Shown here: one piece after another, positions 1 to 6,804 of the stretch
Layout of the letters: each line of letters opens with the position of its first letter
How positions within the stretch are numbered: the first letter of the stretch is position 1
NCBI GenBank assembly: GCA_001873565.1
Contig: MNZJ01000023.1
Location: 1 to 41,072, forward strand
DNA from: Candidatus Peregrinibacteria bacterium CG2_30_44_17
Lineage (GTDB): Bacteria; Patescibacteriota; Gracilibacteria; UBA1369; UBA12470
Reading direction: 5' to 3'
Length of the DNA: 41,072 nt
Made by a program: the position numbers and the translations under genes
The notes under the pieces: generated by a model
The model's input: the letters and a program-made list of their open reading frames with translations, nothing else
Database searches by the model: none
Told to the model about the DNA's origin: nothing

Positions 1-1
1 T

Positions 2-232
2 CACGATTTTGTCGTAGATACGCAGGTAGGGCAATTGACGCAGCTTTATGTGGTAAAAAAAGCATTCTTCTTCACGGTGGAGAAGAGAATTATAGATTAC
101 CGGGAGATAGTCGAGATACTGGAAGACACAGTTATCGTGAAAAATGATTTGTCAGGGAAGAAAGAGCGTATCGAAGAGTTCTTTGAGCTCAGAGATAAGG
201 TTAAAATCATGACACCTGCTAGATACAATTAA
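2..232 (+). CDS. PRC-barrel-like protein, 3' end only
   Basis: The reading frame is open from base 2 to a TAA stop at 230-232, so this is the C-terminal end of a gene that begins left of the window. The TTG at 35 is probably internal, because the upstream residues (HDFVVDTQVGQL) read as protein. The visible 76 residues have the pattern of a PRC-barrel: a G-x-L-T-x-L-Y-V strand, then KRIIDYREIVEI and a V-I-V-K strand. PRC-barrels are small beta-barrels in RNA-processing, photosynthetic and sporulation proteins. Here the role cannot be told. A terminator hairpin starts in the stop codon. The family call rests on pattern alone. Confidence 0.5.
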   Translation, partial: HDFVVDTQVGQLTQLYVVKKAFFFTVEKRIIDYREIVEILEDTVIVKNDLSGKKERIEEFFELRDKVKIMTPARYN

Positions 233-265
233 AAAGAGACCCCGCTAAGCAGCAGGGTCTCTTTT
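232..265. terminator. Bidirectional intrinsic terminator
   Basis: An 11-bp perfect stem (AAAAGAGACCC at 232-242 with GGGTCTCTTTT at 255-265) closes a 12-base loop. It has A and T runs on both sides, so it can stop transcription both ways. It lies between the convergent PRC-barrel gene and the pilin-like gene. Confidence 0.85.
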
Positions 266-307
266 AGTTTTGTTTTTGCGCTATATTAATTTTTATAGCG
301 AGTGGTC

Positions 308-727
308 TTACGTCGCGGCCTCGTTTCCGGTCCCGGCACCTGAGATAACTGTGTTCACTATAGCGAAGGAAAGTAGAATGATGACGATACCAACGATAGC
401 ATAAAGAAGGATCTTCTTGGCTTTGCCAGTCTGCTCTTCTTGTCCGCCTGAAGTTACATACAAGATACCTCCGTAGATAACCATTGCCGTAGCAAGGAAT
501 CCTAAGAAGTATAGGAAGAAGTTAATGATAGTTCGAGCAAGAGTCCTGAAGCTGCCTTCTCCTCCGGTAGCTTCCTGGATGTTCTCAGGGCTATCGCTGA
601 TGTCAATTAGTGCTGCTTCTGCACCAGGAATACCTACAAAATTCCAGAGTACAACCAAGGCTGTAAGAATCCCTCCGAAAATGAGGATATCCCTTACGAA
701 CTCTCTGTTGAAAGAAGTCGTTTTCAT
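308..727 (-). CDS. TrbC/VirB2-like small pilin-type membrane protein
   Basis: The 139-residue protein has an N-terminal hydrophobic segment (about residues 13-31) ending in a signal-peptidase-like AEA site. A short polar stretch and two long hydrophobic helices follow (about 66-90 and 103-127), separated by a basic loop (GKAKKI). This architecture and the Y-G-G-I-L-Y-V-T-S-G-G turn are typical of the VirB2/TrbC-type pilin-like proteins common in CPR genomes. There they occur singly or with type IV pilus or secretion genes. No other secretion gene is visible here. The start is ATG at 725-727. A perfect AAGGAGG lies 39 bases upstream (767-773, minus strand), too far to serve this ATG. It is convergent with the PRC gene. 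Confidence 0.65.
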   Translation of the reverse strand: MKTTSFNREFVRDILIFGGILTALVVLWNFVGIPGAEAALIDISDSPENIQEATGGEGSFRTLARTIINFFLYFLGFLATAMVIYGGILYVTSGGQEEQTGKAKKILLYAIVGIVIILLSFAIVNTVISGAGTGNEAAT

Positions 728-909
728 AGAGATAAATGTTAAATTTTATGTAAAGATTGATTAATTCCTCCTTAATCTCCTGTCCGTAACTTGCAACGAT
801 TATAAACAGGAATCTACTTGAAAACTAAGCTTTTGACATTGACACACTTCGCAAATAATTCGCGGCAAACACAGCGGGCATGTACGCGCGGGCGGCTTAT
901 GCGCTTGTG

Positions 910-1818
910 CTAGCCGATAATCTGGATTTCGGGATCAAGGTCGATATTAAATTGACCCTTCACCGCTTTCTTCGCCATGTCAGCAAGTTCAAGGATATCG
1001 CTGGCGGTTGCGTCTCCGGTATTGAGAATAAAATTAGCATGTTTCATGCTGATTTTGGCTCCGCCGACAGTCTTGCCTTTGAGTCCGCATTTGTCGATTA
1101 AGAAGCCTGCGGACAACTCGGGCGTAGATCCGGGGTTCTTAAAAAAGCATCCGGCCGTCTTTCCCCATGGTTGTTTCTCTCGCCTGACAGCAAGCACGTC
1201 TTTCATGCGGGATTTCTCACAGCCACCTTCCGTACGGAACGCTGCCTTGAGCAAAATCTCATGACTATCTTTGAGAGCAGACCATCGATATTTGAACTTA
1301 AAATAATCACTATCAACCTCGGTAAGTTTTCCATCCTTGAGTACCCAGCCTCTCGTCAAAACATCAGAAACCTCCTTCCAAAAACACCCCGCATTCCCAT
1401 AAACGGCGCCACCAACAGTACCGGGCAAGGAGATGAACTCTTCCATGCCTCCTCTGTCATTATCACAAGCGAACTTAGCTACGGCTGCAATCGGCGCGCC
1501 TGCATCGGCAATAACGGTATCACCCTCGGCAGATATTTTTTTTGCAGTGATTTTCACAACAAGTCCATCGAAGCCGGAATCTTTGAAAAGAATATTCGAT
1601 CCGATACCCATCACGAAATAGCGCATACCTTGGGACTCTACCCATGCAATGATCTCCGGAACATCGTCGATATCCGATGCCTCAAAAAAATACTTGGCCA
1701 ATCCGCCAACTCCAAAAGTAGAGTGCTTACTCAGAGGCTCGTTTTTGCGTATGTTGGATATGTCCATTTCTATGATTACACGGCGTAGAATAGAGACTTC
1801 AATCATAGCAAAAAGCAC
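910..1818 (-). CDS. murB: UDP-N-acetylenolpyruvoylglucosamine reductase (MurB)
   Basis: MurB reduces UDP-GlcNAc-enolpyruvate to UDP-MurNAc with NADPH and FAD, the second committed step of peptidoglycan synthesis, in the cytoplasm. The FAD-binding part shows NTFGVGG-like HSTFGVGG and GIGSNILF. The second FAD signature, LPGTVGGAVYGNAGCF, lies near the middle, and the C-terminal domain has KHANFILN and ends with the DPEIQIIG block holding the catalytic Glu. The proton-donor position, Ser in the best-known enzymes (GSFFKNP), is Cys here (AGCFFKNP, residue 224 counted from the GTG start). The frame opens at GTG 1816-1818; ATG at 1804-1806 or 1765-1767 would also give a normal-length enzyme of about 285-300 residues. 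MurA, the preceding enzyme, is encoded 3 kb away. Confidence 0.93.
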   Translation of the reverse strand: MLFAMIEVSILRRVIIEMDISNIRKNEPLSKHSTFGVGGLAKYFFEASDIDDVPEIIAWVESQGMRYFVMGIGSNILFKDSGFDGLVVKITAKKISAEGDTVIADAGAPIAAVAKFACDNDRGGMEEFISLPGTVGGAVYGNAGCFWKEVSDVLTRGWVLKDGKLTEVDSDYFKFKYRWSALKDSHEILLKAAFRTEGGCEKSRMKDVLAVRREKQPWGKTAGCFFKNPGSTPELSAGFLIDKCGLKGKTVGGAKISMKHANFILNTGDATASDILELADMAKKAVKGQFNIDLDPEIQIIG

Positions 1819-1866
1819 ATCGGTTTGACAACAAAGTACAATTTAAATATCATTTGCCCGCCCTTA

Positions 1867-2088
1867 GCCACCTTAGCTCAGTAGGTAGAGAGAGCCGCCT
1901 TGTAAGCGGTGGGTCCTCGATTACGGAGCAACAAAAATTAGCCACCTTAGCTCAGTAGGTAGAGAGAGCCGCCTTGTAAGCGGTGGGTCCCCGACTACGG
2001 AGCAACAAAAATTAGCCACCTTAGCTCAGTAGGTAGAGAGAGCCGCCTTGTAAGCGGTGGGTCCTCGATTACAGAGCAACAAAAATTA
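1867..2088 (+). repeat. Three tandem decayed tRNA-Thr copies (74-bp period)
   Basis: Three head-to-tail units start at 1867, 1941 and 2015, each 74 bp, and run directly into the intact tRNA-Thr. Each keeps the 5' acceptor strand (GCCACCT), a D-arm and a complete anticodon arm with loop CTTGTAA, anticodon TGT. In each the T-loop TTC is lost (CCTCGATTACGG or CCCCGACTACGG), and the 3' acceptor strand is replaced by GCAACAAAAATTA, which cannot pair with the 5' strand. The three units differ from each other at only a few bases. All differ from the functional tRNA in the same way (AGTAGG and GAGAGAGCC against AGTTGG and GAGCAACC), so they arose by copying an already altered unit. They should not yield charged tRNA. 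Confidence 0.9.
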
Positions 2089-2164
2089 GCCACCTTAGCT
2101 CAGTTGGTAGAGCAACCGCCTTGTAAGCGGTGGGTCGTCGGTTCGACTCCGACAGGTGGCTCCA
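2089..2164 (+). tRNA. tRNA-Thr (UGU)
   Basis: A complete cloverleaf: acceptor GCCACCT/AGGTGGC, D-arm GCTCAGTTGGTAGAGC, anticodon stem ACCGC/GCGGT with loop CTTGTAA (anticodon TGT), T-arm GTCGGTTCGACTCCGAC, discriminator T at 2161 and an encoded CCA at 2162-2164. It is the last unit of a 74-bp tandem array whose three upstream copies are decayed. Confidence 0.95.
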
Positions 2165-2263
2165 GATTGGCTACAAAGAGATACTCATGTTTCCGAGCCT
2201 AATTTGACCATGGAAAAGACGCCATATGTCCATGCCTAGTTTAATTGCCGCAAATTTTCGCTC

Positions 2264-3379
2264 CTATTCGGCGGACTCAACCCTCTGTTCAATCCCATCG
2301 GAAATCACTCTGATTTTTGGCAGACCATATTTGTATTTTTTATAAAAACGCAGATCCATTAACTGAGCAACACCATGTTGATGTCTCAACGCGGCTTGTA
2401 CGAATCTTGTGGCTTGATGAGATAATGCAGGTTTATCGCGAGTCGCATACCCGAGGAGCCCGGGAGCCGGAGACTCGTCGATTAACAATCGCGAATGAGT
2501 ATTGTCGGGAGCCAATAAAAAAGGCTGCATCTGCGGAAGTTTGGGCAGTACTTCTTCATATAAAAGTCTTCTGCTTCGTTCTCTGGCAACAACAAGCTCT
2601 ATTCCTTCTTCGGGAGTGACGCCAAAGGTACGGTGCATATATACGGATTTGGGATTCTTAACCCTAAAATTCGCCTTTACCTTTCTGGCAAACTCACGAA
2701 CCTGAAAAAGTATTGGATTGCGGCGTCCGCCGCCACATTCGAACTGGTACGCCATATCCGGGTCCAAAACACCGGAATCCCTGATCCATTCCTGGACAGG
2801 TAGATATTTTTCAAATTCACGTGTGACCGAATAACGATACGCCATTCGATCACCAGAAAAATCCGCTGAAACATTACAATTTCCAAAATCACCACCATAA
2901 GGTTCCCATTGATCAACCAGTCTTACGCCATCCTGATTCGGATGTTCCGTAATAAGCCCATGCGGATAACCGGAAAAAGGAGTGACCGAAACGCTAACCC
3001 TTTTCGGATCATAGCCAAATCCCTCGACGGCGGCATATTTGAGGACATCCGGATGAGCACATCTCTGCCTAACCTGCTCAATTACCTTTGCGATACTATG
3101 GCGAGAAAACCAACCCATTTCAACAACCTCTGTCGGCATCGCGTCAACCATACCTCGAAAGTCGGTCGGCTCACTCGTTCTGACGATAACCCTATCGGAA
3201 CCAACCTCCCGACATGCCGCCTTAACACCTCTATGAGTTCCGCTTGTATAAGGGTCACCAGCCTTGAGAACCTCGAAAGGCAGAACATAATCCCCCCCCC
3301 TCGTCAACTCGCGCAGATAAACAAGCGCACCGTTCTTCCCTCCAAGCTCATCTATATGATCGCGAAGTTTTTTGTCCAA
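2264..3379 (-). CDS. Protein resembling the PEP/pyruvate-binding (PPDK N-terminal) ATP-grasp domain
   Basis: The 371-residue protein is of unproven function. Its start LGGKNGALVYLRELTRGG followed by a V-L-P-F segment matches the opening of PEP synthase and pyruvate phosphate dikinase (LGGKGANLAEMTKL in the enzyme encoded at 11508). VIVRTSEPTDFRG corresponds to their VRSS..ED loop, and QFECGGGRRNPILFQVREFA resembles the IE..iLQ.R strand ending the nucleotide-binding domain. The swivelling His domain and the PEP-binding barrel are absent, so it cannot be a complete dikinase. The start is TTG at 3377-3379; no nearby ATG suits the domain better. It stands alone between tRNA-Thr and the tRNA-Tyr repeat region. 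The homology is distant and inferred by eye. Confidence 0.55.
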   Translation of the reverse strand: MDKKLRDHIDELGGKNGALVYLRELTRGGDYVLPFEVLKAGDPYTSGTHRGVKAACREVGSDRVIVRTSEPTDFRGMVDAMPTEVVEMGWFSRHSIAKVIEQVRQRCAHPDVLKYAAVEGFGYDPKRVSVSVTPFSGYPHGLITEHPNQDGVRLVDQWEPYGGDFGNCNVSADFSGDRMAYRYSVTREFEKYLPVQEWIRDSGVLDPDMAYQFECGGGRRNPILFQVREFARKVKANFRVKNPKSVYMHRTFGVTPEEGIELVVARERSRRLLYEEVLPKLPQMQPFLLAPDNTHSRLLIDESPAPGLLGYATRDKPALSHQATRFVQAALRHQHGVAQLMDLRFYKKYKYGLPKIRVISDGIEQRVESAE

Positions 3380-3484
3380 AATGGGGATTCAAAGAAAAGG
3401 AAAGCGATTTTACCCGAAAATTTATTAAAAGCAAATGAGAGATATGGCTTTAGGCAAGCGCAAGAGCTTATCGATCAAAAGTCG

Positions 3485-3508
3485 ATGGTGGGCAGGGAAG
3501 GATTCGAA
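3485..3508 (-). repeat. Detached copy of the tRNA-Tyr 3' end (outer attachment-like site)
   Basis: 24 bases here are identical to 4494-4517, the last part of tRNA-Tyr including T-arm bases, acceptor strand and CCA. The identity stops inside the T-arm. Together with the intact tRNA this copy brackets about 1 kb holding the toxin-antitoxin pair and two repeat units, the geometry expected of attL/attR flanking an insertion at a tRNA 3' end. The surrounding 3380-3578 holds no gene I can support. Confidence 0.8.
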
Positions 3509-3578
3509 GACCGTTTCGACAAAGTTTTTCTAAACCTGTTAGCCGAATAATTGAAAATGCTGAAGTGGGGGTGGGTTG

Positions 3579-3839
3579 TTATTCATAAACCTGGGCATGA
3601 GTGCCAATACTTATGAATTTTGCACTGTTTTTATCTATTAACTTATAAACAACTCTATAATCTCCTGTAACCGAGAAAGCTCTATACCCTATCAAATTCC
3701 CTCTCAATGGATGAACTTTAAGAAATGGATGTGATGGGGTTTTTATAAACATATCTAAACGCTTTTCAAATTTGTCCTGTATTTTCCCAGGAAGTTTATT
3801 GAATTTTTTCTTAAAATTCTCTGTGAAATATATTTGCAT
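3579..3839 (-). CDS. RelE/YafQ-type mRNA interferase toxin
   Basis: The 86-residue basic protein follows the RelE/ParE-superfamily pattern: N-terminal strand QIYFTENFKKKFNKLP, two helices, then HPLRGNLIGYRAFSVTGDYRVVYKL and a final strand FISIGTHAQVY. The H-P-L-x-G, G-D-Y-R-V-V-Y and I-G-T-H blocks are those of the YafQ/RelE branch, which cleaves mRNA on the ribosome. ParE-like gyrase poisons share the fold but not usually the GTHxxVY tail. It starts one base after the antitoxin stop, so the two are one operon. The pair lies inside the segment bracketed by tRNA-Tyr 3'-end copies, suggesting acquisition. Confidence 0.85.
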   Translation of the reverse strand: MQIYFTENFKKKFNKLPGKIQDKFEKRLDMFIKTPSHPFLKVHPLRGNLIGYRAFSVTGDYRVVYKLIDKNSAKFISIGTHAQVYE

Positions 3840-3840
3840 T

Positions 3841-4095
3841 TTATTTTTTTAGTGCCTGCATAGCGGATTTTGCTGTTTTAAAAGGACCTGAAACTTTGTC
3901 ATTCTCATCTGAATACAAAATATTTAATTCCTCCTCAACGGTAAGTCCGTTTTCTGTCGTCATTATGAGTTCACCATTTATTTTCTCTGTTAAAATCAGC
4001 TTTATATAAGCCGATGTATTGATACCTTTTTTCTGAGCAAGCTTCTCAAGCTTCTTTTTGAGCAGATCATCTGCCTTGAATGAAATTGTAGCCAT
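3841..4095 (-). CDS. RelB/DinJ-like antitoxin
   Basis: The 84-residue protein begins MATISFKADDLLKKKLEKLA, then KKGINTSAYIKLIL. This is a ribbon-helix-helix DNA-binding domain: the beta strand TISFKAD, helix 1 and helix 2 with the usual S/T-x-Y/F start. The C-terminal half (about residues 50-84) is charged and probably disordered until it wraps the toxin. Antitoxins of this family neutralise the RelE-type partner and repress their own promoter. It is the first gene of the pair, with its stop one base from the toxin ATG. The upstream 4096-4157 is AT-rich and likely holds the autoregulated promoter. Confidence 0.8.
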   Translation of the reverse strand: MATISFKADDLLKKKLEKLAQKKGINTSAYIKLILTEKINGELIMTTENGLTVEEELNILYSDENDKVSGPFKTAKSAMQALKK

Positions 4096-4157
4096 GTTGG
4101 TTTACTTAGTATTACTTTCGCTTATAATTGTATACTTTTGATGACTTGATGTCAAAT

Positions 4158-4307
4158 TGGGCAGGGAAGGATGACGCCTCCGCCGATGGCGGCGGCTAGG
4201 CTCCTGCGCCGCTCGGTAATCCTATGATTTTATCCTCGGAGCTCGAACCTACGGTTCTCATCCTTCCACATGAAAACTGCCCCCGAGCGTTGCTCGGAGC
4301 CATTTCC
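4158..4307 (-). mobile_element. tRNA-Tyr-tagged structured repeat unit 1
   Basis: The unit opens (plus-strand order) with 15 bases of the tRNA-Tyr 3' end (4158-4172). GACGCCTCC and a GC-rich hairpin (GCCTCCGCCGATGGCGGC) follow, then the core CTGCGCCGCTCGGTAAT, then TATCCTCGG, the inverted repeat GAACC-TAC-GGTTC, and ATCCTTCC, which pairs with the GGAAGGAT at the start. A hairpin with CCGAGC/GCTCGG and flanking A/T runs (about 4273-4305) resembles a terminator. The same core and layout recur in the next unit and at tRNA-Ser(UGA). There is no coding capacity. Calling it mobile is inference from the tRNA-specific ends. Confidence 0.65.
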
Positions 4308-4494
4308 ATGGTGGGCAGGGAAGGATGACGCCTCCCCCGCTAAGCGGGGTCGTCTTGTCCCTGCGCCGCTCGGTCATGCCAGAGTCTTCGCCTCTGTCGC
4401 GACTCTCGCTATCCTCGGGACCCGAACCCTAGGTTTCGATCCTTCCTGATCCGCATTCAAAAACAGCTCTCACCTTCGGTGGAGCTTTCTTGAA
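4308..4494 (-). mobile_element. tRNA-Tyr-tagged structured repeat unit 2
   Basis: The unit opens with 19 bases of the tRNA-Tyr 3' end including the CCA complement (4308-4326), then GACGCCTCC and the hairpin CCCCGCTAAGCGGGG. The core CTGCGCCGCTCGGTCATG and the block ACTCTCGCTATCCTCGGGAC follow, then CCGAACCC, and a T-arm-like GGTTTCGATCCTTCC whose end pairs with the GGAAGGAT at the start. The last part (about 4457-4494) is a terminator-like hairpin, AGCTC/GAGCT between TTCAAAAA and TTGAA, which on the minus strand would end the tRNA-Tyr transcript. The unit ends at the intact tRNA. The ACTCTC..CGAACCC block matches the tRNA-Ser unit at 29678 over 28 bases with one mismatch. Confidence 0.7.
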
Positions 4495-4579
4495 TGGTGG
4501 GCAGGGAAGGATTCGAACCTTCGAAGGCTGAGCCAACAGATTTACAGTCTGCCCCGTTTGACCGCTCCGGAACCTGCCC
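4495..4579 (-). tRNA. tRNA-Tyr (GUA)
   Basis: A class II cloverleaf: acceptor GGGCAGG with its 3' partner, D-arm CCGGAGCGGTCAAACGG, anticodon loop with GTA within GCAGACTGTAAATCTGT, a long variable arm, T-arm GAAGGTTCGAATCCTTC, discriminator A and encoded CCA (4495-4497). Its 3' end is duplicated three more times downstream, at 4308, 4158 and 3485. Confidence 0.95.
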
Positions 4580-4640
4580 ATAATGATTTGCCAAGCGATT
4601 ATAGCGAAAAAACGCCGTAAGGCAAAAGCTTTTTACATTT

Positions 4641-4667
4641 TTGAATAAGTGAAATACCTGCTAAAAT
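4641..4667 (+). promoter_or_regulatory. Candidate murA promoter, leaderless
   Basis: A -10-like TAAAAT at 4662-4667 lies 10 bases before the murA ATG, so transcription would start at or within a few bases of the start codon. TTGAAT at 4641-4646 could be a -35, but the spacing is only 15. No Shine-Dalgarno sequence is present. Confidence 0.4.
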
Positions 4668-4677
4668 AGCGGTCGCT

Positions 4678-5937
4678 ATGCCAAATTTCTTAGTACAAGG
4701 ACAACACGCGCTGAACGGAGAAATCGCAATCAGCGGCTCAAAAAACGCCGCTCTTCCGATCATTGCGGCATGTCTGCTTACAAAAGAACCATGCATACTT
4801 AATAATGTGCCTGATATATCGGACGTACATACGATGCTTAGTATTCTGGAATCGATAGGAGCGAAAGTAGCTTTCAAAAATCATCAAGTTTTCGTTGAGG
4901 CGAAAGATATTAGCGGAACATCGATCAGTCACGAACAGGTGGGAAAACTAAGGGCTTCCATACTGGTTATGGGGCCGCTTCTTGGACGAGCCGGAGAGGT
5001 GCAAATGGCTTTTCCGGGCGGATGCGTACTTGGCAAGAGGTCTGTACATGCACACACTCATGCACTCAAGAGTCTTGGAGCGGAAATAGTTGACGACGAA
5101 GCCAAGCTTCACTTAAAAGTTGGCAAACCGAAAGGAGCCAGAGTGATAATGGCGGAAGCAAGTGTAACGGCTACGGAAAACGCGATAATGATGGCTGTTC
5201 TGGCCGAAGGTTCTACCGAGATAAGATGGGCGGCGATGGAGCCACACGTTCAGGATCTTTGTAATTTCCTTAACAAAATGGGAGCAAAGATTACAGGAAT
5301 TGGTAGCCATACTTTGCAAATAGAAGGAGTCTCGGAACTGAGCGGCGCAAATCACGCTGTAACATCGGATTATCTTGAGACCGGCACACTCGCACTTGCG
5401 GGAGTTTTGACAAAAGGGAATCTGACGCTGACAAACTGCCATCCCGAGGACTTAGACAGTTTCTGGCAAAAGCTAGAAGAAGTCGGCGCAAGTTTCGAGC
5501 TTAGTGAGAACAAAGTAATAATCAGGCCTGTAAAAGAACTAAGATCGGTAGAAAAACTAAGGACAGCAGTATACCCTGGATTCGCAACGGACTTGCAAGC
5601 GCCATTCGCCGTACTGCTAACTCAAGCTGACGGAGAGAGCAAGATATACGAAACATTATTCGAAGGACGCCTTAATTACTTGTACGAACTGCAACGCATG
5701 GGTGCTGAGATCGACATGTTAAGTCCGGACCAAGCGCTGATTCACGGCCCGACGAAGCTACGCGGAGTACCGATAGCAAGTTGTGACATACGTGCCGGAG
5801 CCGCTATGGTGCTGGCCGCATTAATTGCAGAGGGAGAAACAGAGATCAGCAATATCAACTACATAGATCGAGGCTACGAAATGCTGGACGAGAAGCTACG
5901 CAGCTTAGGAGCCAAGATTGAGCGTAGAGGAGCCTAG
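4678..5937 (+). CDS. murA: UDP-N-acetylglucosamine 1-carboxyvinyltransferase (MurA)
   Basis: MurA transfers enolpyruvate from PEP to UDP-GlcNAc, the first committed step of peptidoglycan synthesis, in the cytoplasm. The 419-residue length is normal for the family. The EPSP-synthase-like double inverse barrel is recognisable by SGSKNAALP with Lys22 near the N-terminus, the R-A-S motif at 92-94, the catalytic loop PGGCVLGKRSVHAH with Cys116 (the residue alkylated by fosfomycin), and FATDLQAPF around 300. The C-terminal block ends DIRAGAAMVLAAL and IDRGYE, as expected. The Cys predicts fosfomycin sensitivity of the enzyme. The gene overlaps the convergent ComEC-like gene by four bases. Confidence 0.96.
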   Translation: MPNFLVQGQHALNGEIAISGSKNAALPIIAACLLTKEPCILNNVPDISDVHTMLSILESIGAKVAFKNHQVFVEAKDISGTSISHEQVGKLRASILVMGPLLGRAGEVQMAFPGGCVLGKRSVHAHTHALKSLGAEIVDDEAKLHLKVGKPKGARVIMAEASVTATENAIMMAVLAEGSTEIRWAAMEPHVQDLCNFLNKMGAKITGIGSHTLQIEGVSELSGANHAVTSDYLETGTLALAGVLTKGNLTLTNCHPEDLDSFWQKLEEVGASFELSENKVIIRPVKELRSVEKLRTAVYPGFATDLQAPFAVLLTQADGESKIYETLFEGRLNYLYELQRMGAEIDMLSPDQALIHGPTKLRGVPIASCDIRAGAAMVLAALIAEGETEISNINYIDRGYEMLDEKLRSLGAKIERRGA

Positions 5938-6764
5938 AACACCATAGTGACTCTGCCATCCAGATCGGTCCGATAAACATCGGCGCCTATTTCTTCAAAT
6001 ATAGTCATAGCCTCGTCATGCGGATGGCCGAACGAATTATCAGATCCGCATTCTATTACGACAATCCCTGGTGAGACAGCCTGAACGAAAGCAGTGCTAC
6101 TCGCAGTACGGCTACCATGATGGCCGGCTTTCAGGATGTCGCTTGAGAGCAAGACTCCTTCGGAAAGAAGCATCTCTTCTACTTCGATTTCGGCATCACC
6201 GGTCAGTAAAATTGCGGTATCTCCATAAATAAGCCTGATAACAATGGAAGAGTTGTTCAAATTGTCGAACTCTTTACCCGAGATTTCGTCAAACGGATAC
6301 AAAACATCCAAAAAAACGCCATCGCCGAAATCAAAATCATGCTCGGCCGATGCAAAATACACATCAGCCTCAAGAGGCAGATCTTTTAAAAATTCCTCAT
6401 AATAACTGTTTGTATATGAGACGCCGGTAATCAGTGCCGCATCTACATTGTATCTCTTGAGTACGGCGACAAGCCCTTCGATATGGTCGCTATGCGGATG
6501 AGTCAGCACCATCAAGTCTATATCTTTCTCAAGAAAAGGGAGTACATCGTTAAGTTCGGTCAAAACAGAAGTGCCGGGGCCGCCATCAATCAAGATGATT
6601 TTGTCGCTCGGCGTCTGAATCAAAATCGAATCCCCTTGCCCGACATTGAGGAAGTTCACGACTAAGTGACCATGGGATAGCCTGGATACGTGAATCCACG
6701 TCAGCAGTAAGGTCAAGCAAACAAGAGGTACGATGTAACGGCGAAGTTTTTTCATGCCATGCAA
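5934..6764 (-). CDS. ComEC/Rec2-type metallo-beta-lactamase-fold hydrolase, stand-alone and membrane-anchored
   Basis: The 276-residue protein has one N-terminal hydrophobic segment (about residues 10-27) and then the hydrolase domain found at the C-terminus of ComEC: FLNVGQGDSILIQ, LIDGG, the metal motif HPHSDH, LLTGDAE, ILKAGHHGSRTASS and FGHPHDEA. In ComEC this domain sits outside the membrane and is thought to degrade the non-transported DNA strand. Here the competence and channel domains are missing, so it is either a surface nuclease or phosphodiesterase, or works with a separate ComEC channel. The start is taken as ATG at 6764; a second Met is at residue 4. Confidence 0.85.
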   Translation of the reverse strand: MHGMKKLRRYIVPLVCLTLLLTWIHVSRLSHGHLVVNFLNVGQGDSILIQTPSDKIILIDGGPGTSVLTELNDVLPFLEKDIDLMVLTHPHSDHIEGLVAVLKRYNVDAALITGVSYTNSYYEEFLKDLPLEADVYFASAEHDFDFGDGVFLDVLYPFDEISGKEFDNLNNSSIVIRLIYGDTAILLTGDAEIEVEEMLLSEGVLLSSDILKAGHHGSRTASSTAFVQAVSPGIVVIECGSDNSFGHPHDEAMTIFEEIGADVYRTDLDGRVTMVF

Positions 6765-6804
6765 ACTAGCATAGCAACATTAAATTTCCGTGAAAAACCA
6801 CACC

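Noticed and set aside
767-773. Perfect Shine-Dalgarno sequence (minus strand) upstream of the pilin-like gene
   Set aside because: 39 bases from the ATG, with no start codon at useful spacing and an in-frame stop between; probably chance or a feature of the leader.
1867-2088. CRISPR-like array
   Set aside because: The repeats are tandem with no unique spacers and are clearly derived from tRNA-Thr; no cas genes are near.
3380-3550. A plus-strand frame ending at 3550 with plausible-looking helical residues (PENLLKANERYGFRQAQELI, then FEDRFDKVFLNLL)
   Set aside because: Its upstream part runs antisense through the gene at 2264-3379, it has no start of its own with support, and it crosses the tRNA-Tyr 3' copy. 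It may be the remnant of a gene, but I cannot show it.
2909-3550. Long plus-strand open frame of 213 codons
   Set aside because: Mostly the complement of the better-supported minus-strand gene; rich in Arg, Asn and Thr runs typical of antisense translation.
4158-4494. tmRNA or T-box riboswitch
   Set aside because: No tag-reading frame, no D-loop analogue as in tmRNA, and no T-box sequence or downstream amino-acid gene; the units lie 3' of a tRNA instead.
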